From an uncultured bacterium (GTDB lineage: Bacteria > Planctomycetota > UBA1135), in NCBI GenBank assembly GCA_937919925.1, contig CALFOT010000011.1, positions 25,743-89,742 of the forward strand: DNA of 64,000 bases. The letters run 5' to 3'. The notes below the pieces were generated by a model that had not been told where the DNA came from, made no database searches, and saw only the letters and a program-made list of their open reading frames with translations. The position numbers were made by a program, and so were the translations under genes. Within the stretch, counting starts at the first letter, position 1. Every line of letters starts with the position of its first letter. This document shows, in pieces, positions 9,601-16,927 of the stretch.

Positions 9601-10426
9601 TCCCGCCATGGTGTTGGAGCCCCAAGGCTACCGCCTTGAGGAAGTTTCGCGCGACGGATTAAATGAGTTGTGGGATATGGATCTCCACATTGCTTACGCC
9701 ATCAAAGCCGATGATTCTGCTGCCGCCATCGGCAAACTCACCATGGGTGGCGTGCAAGGTGCCGCAATCCGCGAAGCTCTCGCGCAACTGTCGCCGCAAG
9801 AAATCGATCAAGCCTTACGTCAGCTCTCTGCGCAAATGGTTAAAGGGTTGAATTTGCGAACCGCGCAAGTTAGCGATATGGAAATCACCGGTGGACCATT
9901 GGTGATTGACTTTGACGGCGTCATCCCTGAATTTGTGCAGCGCCGTGAAAACAGCAATGGCGCGCGTTTGCGCATCCCGGAACTTGGCCTAGCAGATGGG
10001 CTCGGGCCAGCCGAGCGCCAGTACAACTTCGTGATGCGTGCGGCGCAGCGTGTCCGCACCAGCGTACAACTGGATACTGGCAGCGGCTGGACTCTAGAGT
10101 ACGGTCCGGAAAACAGTAGTGAAATCCGTGATGGCTTCCGCTATGACTTCGCCGTGGAGAAAGATGCGCAACACCTCTTGGTGAGGCGCACTCTGGAAAT
10201 GCGCGGTACCGCAATCTCGGCTGCGGATTTCCCATCTTTCATCGCCACAATGAAAGCATTGGAAAATCAAGAAACGCGCGCAGTTCGCCTCACCGAAGTT
10301 GTGGGTGAAGAGGTGCTCGAACCAGCTCTTGAGGAAGCTGTGCTTGAGGAAGCTCCTCTTGAGGAAGCTGTGCTTGAGAATACGGTTGGGAATGAAGATC
10401 CCGAAACCGAAACTCAAGAACTGTAA
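6668..10426 (+). CDS. Second giant secreted DUF3857-like protein with degenerate transglutaminase region
   Basis: Signal peptide; same layout as the upstream gene; start overlaps the upstream stop (TAATG) with SD AAGGAGGA. Catalytic Cys region reads KRGNPTFLLSALYRLAGIPHEWSLL. Confidence 0.75.
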   Translation: MITILAISTLLLASPAATLQTAQVSTSKLSSELIVGHPGLFNGDVDSVRNDLLEAMLNDRSSPLLGAAAHQALLLSEYCSTNMDPTLLAQLIEGVDNGAASADIRSLYIQELQRSRFQDISPLQLPQRPPHQNDLFDHWFTNWRVLQPWGELDHPTPMRAATIPPDPRQLQVVDPANGQTRTWQTLTRTSNRTWIRPDNLAWQNVGCGYAALWVRAEPQVAMLELHADEAMRAWWNGMPTFEALREGLPERKDTFQAYVNVQAGWNLLLVQYENGQDLFLGGRLLTRDGRLLPFYEWEDATSAPELPAVPMPAEILDLAYWQPLGNDPWDVILRCALALHHNRADLALATPEPPAMSNQQMAAWLNWQHHAYRQAYHLSPSVVRNRLLEIEARSSELACNDVGLELFAAARLQEEDKREEALTLTRALVAAHPDIYAARRLEAAILLEIDRSGTLAQPVIEAIAASFPQADWPLEQLESFATDHGDRARALLYAKARLTTNTEGGWNLIDLLLESSDPEQIQLAHDLFARAAFEEPDHYSTKRIQRQLWHIDGKQDKVLAELRAEVVRTPNFIDAYRRLAEYQIRHGELAAATQAYETILNLDPSNEQALRTLKVLANQDDAAEFFATFGPDVAAQLAQRQSIAGDNSTAMLLDSGMVYMLADGGLIYRVHNLDLALDRNGTEVLHEMGVVGSPQLARIITSDGGILEPHQVNDSFVMPSLDPGDVIETVYDRYIPGLFGLAANPGIWNFSSFEQPFALSRWVIFVPNGAPGFLREHNFDGGHEVLDWKNGKVHIFNRAENARLEPEVLMPSEMELLPWVAFGNDTPLERVAEKWRTYFLWQTSLPADTELELRTFLATLDQSGSNLEKAQRIYAAVTQLILDFNDDGNLVDVWTLKRGNPTFLLSALYRLAGIPHEWSLLQTSAPELKENPLTPFTSGADFVYPALRVAEAGAEPVWMLLLTRGTPFGELSPALLGAPAMVLEPQGYRLEEVSRDGLNELWDMDLHIAYAIKADDSAAAIGKLTMGGVQGAAIREALAQLSPQEIDQALRQLSAQMVKGLNLRTAQVSDMEITGGPLVIDFDGVIPEFVQRRENSNGARLRIPELGLADGLGPAERQYNFVMRAAQRVRTSVQLDTGSGWTLEYGPENSSEIRDGFRYDFAVEKDAQHLLVRRTLEMRGTAISAADFPSFIATMKALENQETRAVRLTEVVGEEVLEPALEEAVLEEAPLEEAVLENTVGNEDPETETQEL
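10328..10380 (+). repeat. 15-bp tandem repeat CTTGAGGAAGCT(GTG/CCT), three copies plus a partial, coding LEEAx repeats
   Basis: Direct reading: CTTGAGGAAGCTGTG CTTGAGGAAGCTCCT CTTGAGGAAGCTGTG CTTGAGAA. Confidence 0.9.
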
Positions 10427-11721
10427 GAACAACAATAGGGAGCGAGGATGGATTGAAGATCTGCTCCAGCACCTTTGCGCGTGATCTCAGCGGCGGTACG
10501 TTCGGCAAGCGAACGGCCGTCGGCGAGTAACTCGCGTAGCGGATCCAAAAAGGGTTCCGCGCTGGCCGACGGTTTCGCCATCTTCAGCAACTCGCGGGCA
10601 AAATCAAGCAACGGTTTGCCGTCAGGTGTCGCTCCAGCAAGAGCCGAACGATGGGCCCGATGCCAGGTTTCGAGGCGTTCTCCGAAACTCCAATGCGCCG
10701 TCAGAGCCGCTGCATGCTGCAGCGCATCCTGGTTGTAAAACAAACCCTCCACCAACGCCGCAAGGGCCAGGGCGTACTCCGGTGGCACCGTATCGGCGCA
10801 GCGCAGTTCGACCTGCGGGCGAAAACGAACTTCAGGGAATGGCGTTGAGAGATGTAAATCCCAATCGGCCTCGGTGGCTTCCCCTGACTGCATAAAATCG
10901 CGAAAACTCGCACCGCGCTTATCCACCAGCTTGCCATCTCTTTCAATAAACAGCATGGGCACATCTAACACCCAATCGATGTAATCATCAAAGGTGCTGT
11001 CGGGCGCGATCAGTGTTTCAATCAAGCCACAGCGCGAATTGTCGGTTTTTGTCCAAACATGGCCGCGCCAGCTCATATAACCACTTAACTCCCCCGCACG
11101 CACCAGCGAGTTCGCGAAAATCGCGTTAAACAGCGGGGCAAGTTGAAACACCGTGCGCAGCTTCAACATGGCATCTTCTTCGTGGTAGTGGTCAAAGTTG
11201 ATCTGCACGCCCGCAGTCGCTTTCATCATCCAAATACCCAGCTCACCAGCTTGCTGCAGCCACGGTTCCAAATAGTTGTAGCGGCTTTTGGGCAAACGCC
11301 GAATATCCTCTGGGCGAGAACTTGGATTGGCGCCTAAGGCGAGAAAGCAGTAACCCTTTTCTGCGCGCAACTGGGCCAATAAACTGCGGTAGTGCCCAAC
11401 TTCACCTTGGAGTGCCGGTAAATCCACACAGGGCGTGGAGCCGAACTCAATCTGTGCACCTGGCTCCAGAGTGATGGCGCGGCCATCAGGAGCGGTGAGG
11501 CCCACCAAGTAACCTTGATCGAAATACTCACGCCAGCCAGTCTTTGCCGCTAAGCTCTTGAGGATTTCTTCGACCCCATCCGGGCCAAAATAGGACACGG
11601 TTTTGCCGCTGGAGTTGAGAATGAATTGTTCAAACTCTAGCCCCAACTTGCCGGAGCCTTGTGGGCGGTGGCCCTTTTCAAGAGCAGCACGTAGCTGCGA
11701 ACGGTTGGTCAAAATGGTCAT
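10414..11721 (-). CDS. gshA: Glutamate-cysteine ligase, GCS2 family
   Basis: LEPGAQIEFGSTP, RLPKSRYNYLEPWLQQAG, VQINFDHYHEEDAMLKLRTVFQLAPLFNAIFANS, VLDVPMLFIERDG, GASFRDFM. Start set at MTILTNRSQ because the ORF-track start (11757) lies inside the tRNA gene. Confidence 0.85.
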   Translation of the reverse strand: MTILTNRSQLRAALEKGHRPQGSGKLGLEFEQFILNSSGKTVSYFGPDGVEEILKSLAAKTGWREYFDQGYLVGLTAPDGRAITLEPGAQIEFGSTPCVDLPALQGEVGHYRSLLAQLRAEKGYCFLALGANPSSRPEDIRRLPKSRYNYLEPWLQQAGELGIWMMKATAGVQINFDHYHEEDAMLKLRTVFQLAPLFNAIFANSLVRAGELSGYMSWRGHVWTKTDNSRCGLIETLIAPDSTFDDYIDWVLDVPMLFIERDGKLVDKRGASFRDFMQSGEATEADWDLHLSTPFPEVRFRPQVELRCADTVPPEYALALAALVEGLFYNQDALQHAAALTAHWSFGERLETWHRAHRSALAGATPDGKPLLDFARELLKMAKPSASAEPFLDPLRELLADGRSLAERTAAEITRKGAGADLQSILAPYCCSYSS

Positions 11722-11728
11722 GACAGGA

Positions 11729-11825
11729 TGGCGGGAGTGCATGGGAATCGAACCCACCGGGCGCCGCCGTGCGACACCCCACCGGCTTTGAAGGCCAGAC
11801 AGGACACCAGCCCCGATCCACTCCC
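11729..11825 (-). tRNA. selC: tRNA-Sec (anticodon UCA, at 11789-11791), encoded CCA
   Basis: Reverse strand GGGAGTGGATCGGGGCTGGTGTCCTGTCTGGCCTTCAAAGCCGGTGGGGTGTCGCACGGCGGCGCCCGGTGGGTTCGATTCCCATGCACTCCCGCCA; anticodon loop CTTCAAA, 6-bp D stem, long variable arm, TTCGATT T loop, GCCA end. Confidence 0.95.
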
Positions 11826-11883
11826 TCCTGTTGGACGCACATGATAGCGAACGCCAGCTGATGGTTACTCGATTCCACGATTT

Positions 11884-12912
11884 TCAAGACAAAACTACTT
11901 GGGCTGGACCTTCGCGAACTTCCCCCACCCAACTAAAAGGTTCTTCAGCGGGCATCGCATCTTCGAAATCGCGACAACGCTCGGCCGGCACACAAATCAG
12001 CAAGCCGCCGGAAGTTTCGGCATCGAAACCAATGCTACTGAACCACTCGGGCACGCCTGCATCGATGGTGACTAAGGAAGCTAAAGTTTCGCGGCCACGC
12101 GCGGCTCCACCGGAGAATACGCCGTTTTGGGCATGTGCGGCGGCACCTTGGTAAAGCGGCACCGCGGCACTTTCCAGGTGCAAAACCATGTTCGAGGCGC
12201 GGGCGATATTCCCAGCGTGACCGAGTAAGCCAAAACCGGTGATGTCGGTGCCCGCTTTCACACCCGCAGCGCGCATCGCACGCGCGCCATATTGATTCAA
12301 GCGGCGCATCATCGCAATTGCTGCCGCCAGCTCTGCGGCCGAGGCCAAGCCGCGTTTATCCGCAATCGTTACCGAGGCAGATCCCACCGGCTTGGTGAGT
12401 GCTAGGCGATCCCCCGGACGTGCTGCCCCATTGGTGACCAGAAATTCCTCATCCACCTCGCCGTAGACCGCGAAGCCAAACAAAGGTTCTTCCACCAAAA
12501 CGGAATGGCCACCGACCCACAAGGCGCCGGCTTCCAGTACCACTTCTACAGCAGCTTTAAAAAGCGGCTCAAGAATGTCCTGACCCCATTCGCGTGGAAA
12601 GCCGGCGAGGTTCAGCACCACACTCGGTTCGCCACCGGAGGCGTAAATATCCGACAAAGAGTTAGCCGCAGCAATCGCGCCATAAGCAGCGGCATCATCC
12701 ACCACCGGAGGGAAAAAATCGACCGTATGCAAGCCAACTTTGCCATTGGCCTGCCGAATGGCGCCAACATCATCGTAACCGTCAGGGCCGGCGAGAAGAT
12801 GAGGCGACTGCGCTGCGGGTGCAACCACTCGCAAAACTTGCGAGAGTTGCCCCTGGGGTAGTTTGGCCGCTCAGCCACCGCTGGCTGCGTAATCGGTTAG
12901 ACGTTTCGTCAT
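11884..12912 (-). CDS. selD: Selenide, water dikinase; selenoprotein with Sec at codon 14 (UGA at 12871-12873)
   Basis: Upstream of the ORF-track start, ATG at 12912 reads MTKRLTDYAASGGUAAKLPQGQLSQVLRVVAPAAQ, continuous with the annotated frame; GGUAAK fits the SelD Cys/Sec active-site motif. Downstream TVDFFPPVVDD, AAANSLSDIYASGG, VGGHSV, TGFGLLGHA are SelD-like. Confidence 0.93.
12828..12844 (-). promoter_or_regulatory. Candidate bacterial SECIS hairpin in selD
   Basis: CTCGCAA-GTT-TTGCGAG, perfect 7-bp stem with G first in the loop, beginning 27 nt after the UGA. Confidence 0.65.
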
Positions 12913-13004
12913 GGCAAGATTTTAGCGAAAAAAGCCTTAAAATGAGGTTTTTGCTTAGGGAATCAGGCAATTAGGTCGATTTATCTAAGTTTCCACTTTT
13001 TCTG

Positions 13005-15584
13005 GTGGACTCCTTTGTTGCCTTGAAAGTTGCCGACATCACTAGTTTCTGGAATTTTTTGGTTGGATTTTCCAGTCAGGATGAGTCCGGGGTTCGGCGT
13101 AATTCTCGATTTGCCAGCTATGTGTTTTTTGTCATCGGCGCGCCGTATTTTGTTTTTTGGTATTGGGCCGGAATCCCTGCAGCCTCCTATGCAATTGCCG
13201 TCGGCGAACTGATGAGTGTGGGTGCCTTAATTTGGCACCAGCAAGGGCGCTCCGCCTACGTGGCTGCCAATGTGCAGCTTTATTACTTCACTGGACTCCT
13301 GATTTGGCTGTTGTATCCGCTCGGCGGGGTCGGTTCGATTGCATCCGCTTGGTTGCTGACGCCCCCGCTACTGGCGGCAGTGATGATTGGTTTCCGCAGT
13401 TGTGCGGTCACTTCCATGATGAGTTTGAGTGCCGCTGTCGGTTACTGGGCCTGGGAAGTCTATTTTGGCGCTATCCCCAACCAAGTGCCAGCCTACGCTC
13501 ACGATGCCTTTAACCTCATTGAAATCACCGGAGCCCTTTCTGCTGTGGTCATGCTGACCGGTGTGTTGGTGGCGAGCACGCGCAGCGAACAAATGAAGCG
13601 CCAGCGTGCCGAAGAAGGTTTGCAGGCTACTGTGCAGCAGATCAAGGATGGTATTTTTGTGGTCGAATGGCAAGACCACAACGCGCAACCAGGCAACTTG
13701 GAAATTGTGCTGAGTAACGCCGCTGGTCACGCCATTTTGGCGGATATGCCCGAAGCTCCCTTGGACTTGGAGCAATGGTTCCAAAGTGGGCCAGCAGAAC
13801 AACATTTGGTGCACCTTGCGCGCTCCACCAAAATCCATCAAACAGTTCACTTGGTTCATCCATTTTCCGATAAACGTTTTGATATCAACGTGGCGCACTG
13901 GGGCAGCCGCCTGATTTTGACTTTGCATGATGTCACCAGCCGCGCCCTCACCGAAGAGCAGCTCAAAAAGGCCAGCCAACACGCGAATGAGGCCAACCGC
14001 GCAAAGAGCGATTTTTTAGCCAATATGAGCCACGAAATTCGCACACCGATGAATGGCATCATTGGTATGGCCGAGCTCGCGCTCGAAACCGAGTTGGACC
14101 CCGACCAATTTGAGTTTTTAAGCACCATTCGCAGTTGTGCGGATTCGATGCTCAATTTACTCAATGACATACTTGACCTTTCCAGGATTGAAGCGGGCAA
14201 GATGGAACTGGAAGCCATCGAATTTAATCTCCATGAAGTATTAGAAATTGTACAAGACAACCTTAGCGCCCGCGCCACCATCAAAGATGTGGAGTGGAAC
14301 GCTTTGGCTGCGGAGGAAGTTCCATCCACCTTGGTTGGAGATCCGACCCGCCTCGGTCAAATCCTCCTGAACCTCGCCGGCAACGCAATGAAATTCACTT
14401 CACAAGGCGAGGTCGCCGTTGAGGTAGATGTGGTGAACCGTAGCGAAGATGAAGTTCGCTTGCGTTTTGAAGTGCGCGACACCGGTACTGGCATTGCCGA
14501 AGATGCCTTAGCCACTCTGTTTGAAAAATTCACGCAAGCCGATTCCTCCACCACGCGCACGCACGGCGGTTCGGGTCTGGGGTTGGCGATTACGCGTGAA
14601 TTGGTGGATTTAATGGATGGCCGGCTTGGGGCACTCAGTACCCTCGGAGAAGGCTCGGTTTTCTGGGTGGAACTTGATTTTCCCGTAGTAAAGAACCGTG
14701 TTTCCAGTTCCGGTACCGCCGAACAGTTAGTCGGGCGGCGCGTGCTCATCGTGGATGATACGGCCACCAACCAGAGAGTCTTGTCCGCACAAATCCGGCG
14801 TATGGGATGCCGCTATGAAACCGCCGATAACGCCACCCAAGCACTGGCGCGGATTCAGGAAGCCGTCGCCGCAGGGGATGCTTTCGCGGTCATGATAAGT
14901 GATAAACACATGCCTGGCATGAGTGGCATGCAGTTAGCTCATCAAATCCGCCAAGACAGTTCTTTGGATGAGTTACGGATGATGTTGATGTCGTCCAATC
15001 ACGACCGCGGCGATAGTGTGCTGGCACGTACTTCCGGTTTCTGCTCGCATTTAACCAAACCCGTGAAGTTTCCACACTTGAAGCGTGAGTTACTGCAAAT
15101 TCTAGGTGACCAGACTCCTACTCAGCAAAACCACCGGCGGCAGGCGGCGCTCACGGTGGAAGCAAAGGATGAACTCTCACAAAATGATTTGAAGAGCATC
15201 ACGGGTAGAGTTTTACTAGCCGAGGACAATCCGGTAAACCGCAAGCTTGCAGAACGCATGCTGGCAAAAACGGGAGTGGAAGTCACGTCGGTTGGTAACG
15301 GTTTGGAAGCCTTGCACGCAGTGGCCAGTGGAATGTTTGATTTGGTATTCATGGATTGCCAAATGCCTGAACTCGATGGTTATGAAGCCACCCAAAGGAT
15401 TCGTGCTCTGAGCCCTCCCCACAGCACGATCCCAGTGATTGCCTTAACCGCAAACGCGATGGTGGGCGACCGGCGCAAATGCATGTCGGCGGGCATGGAT
15501 GACTACCTCTCCAAGCCGCTGCACCAGGAACGGCTATTTGAAGCTTTGCGTAAGTGGCTCGTCGGCGACCGACATCGCGCCTAA
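13005..15584 (+). CDS. Membrane hybrid sensor histidine kinase with two receiver domains
   Basis: N-terminal TM segments; [20 protein letters not shown]-box; [11 protein letters not shown]-box; receivers [20 protein letters not shown] and [24 protein letters not shown]. Confidence 0.92.
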   Translation: MDSFVALKVADITSFWNFLVGFSSQDESGVRRNSRFASYVFFVIGAPYFVFWYWAGIPAASYAIAVGELMSVGALIWHQQGRSAYVAANVQLYYFTGLLIWLLYPLGGVGSIASAWLLTPPLLAAVMIGFRSCAVTSMMSLSAAVGYWAWEVYFGAIPNQVPAYAHDAFNLIEITGALSAVVMLTGVLVASTRSEQMKRQRAEEGLQATVQQIKDGIFVVEWQDHNAQPGNLEIVLSNAAGHAILADMPEAPLDLEQWFQSGPAEQHLVHLARSTKIHQTVHLVHPFSDKRFDINVAHWGSRLILTLHDVTSRALTEEQLKKASQHANEANRAKSDFLANMSHEIRTPMNGIIGMAELALETELDPDQFEFLSTIRSCADSMLNLLNDILDLSRIEAGKMELEAIEFNLHEVLEIVQDNLSARATIKDVEWNALAAEEVPSTLVGDPTRLGQILLNLAGNAMKFTSQGEVAVEVDVVNRSEDEVRLRFEVRDTGTGIAEDALATLFEKFTQADSSTTRTHGGSGLGLAITRELVDLMDGRLGALSTLGEGSVFWVELDFPVVKNRVSSSGTAEQLVGRRVLIVDDTATNQRVLSAQIRRMGCRYETADNATQALARIQEAVAAGDAFAVMISDKHMPGMSGMQLAHQIRQDSSLDELRMMLMSSNHDRGDSVLARTSGFCSHLTKPVKFPHLKRELLQILGDQTPTQQNHRRQAALTVEAKDELSQNDLKSITGRVLLAEDNPVNRKLAERMLAKTGVEVTSVGNGLEALHAVASGMFDLVFMDCQMPELDGYEATQRIRALSPPHSTIPVIALTANAMVGDRRKCMSAGMDDYLSKPLHQERLFEALRKWLVGDRHRA

Positions 15585-15610
15585 GCCATTCTCTCTGCTA
15601 TTTTGGGCGC

Positions 15611-16927
15611 ATGCACTTTCGCCCCTCCCCACGCCTTTTGCTGGTGGCGCTGTTCCTGTTCGGCTATCCTTCTTGGGGGTTTGCTGCGCCACAAGCGCCA
15701 GCCAAAGCGCCCAGCAACAAGCAACAAACCCAGCTGGTCGAAGAATATATGGCACTCGACTTGCGTGACCACCATGCCTTCGAGCGTGGCATGGCGATTG
15801 TTGCCGAGCTGCAAGCGGTGTCCCTGGCGCGCGCCCAAGAGCTAAGCAAATGGCGCAAGAGTTTGGCTAAACTCGACCTCAAAGCCCACCGCACTTTGGA
15901 GAAAAAATCCGGCCACTATTTTTATTGGGAGAAGCAGCGCAGCGGTTTTTTCATTGTTGGCGGCAATACCAAAAAACCCCGTGGTTTGTTAATTGGCATG
16001 CATGGTGGCGGACTCGGCTCTGGCGATGCCAATAGCAGTGCAGGAGCATTTTCCGCAGCGGTGAGCGCCTTGGATTTAGTTGGCATTTTCCCTGAGGTAC
16101 TCGAAAAAACCGAGTGTGGATGGACGGATTCTGGAACGGAGGAGTGGGTTATGGATTTAGTCGACGCGGCCATTCGCACTTGGGATATCGATCCCAATAT
16201 GGTGTTTTTCTCGGGGCATTCCATGGGTGGTTATGGCAGTTGGACTTTAGGCGGTCATCACGCCGATCGCGTGGCGGCTTTGGCCCCTTCTGCGGGTGCA
16301 CCCACGCCGGTTTACGACAAACCCGGTGGCGTCATCGTGGAAATTGATACGGGGATCGTAGCCAACCTTCGTAATGTACCGATGGTGGTTTACCAGAGTC
16401 TGGATGATCCACGCGTTCCACCGGACGCCAATCAAGCGGCCGTCAAAGATGTGGACAAAGCACGCGCACTTTGGGGGGGCTACGAAAATTTTGAATACTG
16501 GCAAGTTAATAGCCGCGCCCATGATTTGCCCGAAGGCGGTATGCGCGCTTTGTTGGACCGCATCATGCACTTTGTGCGCGAACCGCTGCCCCAAAAAATC
16601 GTCTGGCAACCTCACCTAGACTGGAAACATCAGTTCCACTGGTTGTGGTGGGAAAAGCCGATTTATGACGCCATCATCGTGGCGGAATTGGATCGTGAGA
16701 ACAATACCATTCGCATCCAGAGCAGTGCCGACCTCAACGGCCTATGGGTGCTACTTGATGAGCGGCTCGTCAATATGAAAAAGGAAGTCGTCATCCTAGT
16801 CAACGGCGTCGAAACGAATCGTGCCGTGCCTCAACCCAACCTCGGTGCCCTCCTACTGACTACCTCTGGCGCAGATACAGAGCTTTCTTTCTGTGCGCGC
16901 TTGCCCATCCGTGGTAACGTGAAATGA
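15611..16927 (+). CDS. Secreted alpha/beta-hydrolase (PHB depolymerase/esterase-like)
   Basis: Signal peptide; GMHGGGLGSG oxyanion region; FFSGHSMGGYGSW nucleophile elbow. Confidence 0.75.
   Translation: MHFRPSPRLLLVALFLFGYPSWGFAAPQAPAKAPSNKQQTQLVEEYMALDLRDHHAFERGMAIVAELQAVSLARAQELSKWRKSLAKLDLKAHRTLEKKSGHYFYWEKQRSGFFIVGGNTKKPRGLLIGMHGGGLGSGDANSSAGAFSAAVSALDLVGIFPEVLEKTECGWTDSGTEEWVMDLVDAAIRTWDIDPNMVFFSGHSMGGYGSWTLGGHHADRVAALAPSAGAPTPVYDKPGGVIVEIDTGIVANLRNVPMVVYQSLDDPRVPPDANQAAVKDVDKARALWGGYENFEYWQVNSRAHDLPEGGMRALLDRIMHFVREPLPQKIVWQPHLDWKHQFHWLWWEKPIYDAIIVAELDRENNTIRIQSSADLNGLWVLLDERLVNMKKEVVILVNGVETNRAVPQPNLGALLLTTSGADTELSFCARLPIRGNVK

Noticed and set aside
11722-11757. ORF-track N-terminal extension of the glutamate-cysteine ligase (MGSIPMHSRHPV)
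   Set aside because: It is encoded by the 3' part of the tRNA-Sec gene and lacks family similarity; start moved to 11721.
12925-12955. Imperfect hairpin AAAAAGCCT...AGGTTTTT between selD and the histidine kinase
   Set aside because: It sits between divergent starts rather than gene ends and has a bulge; not convincing as a terminator.
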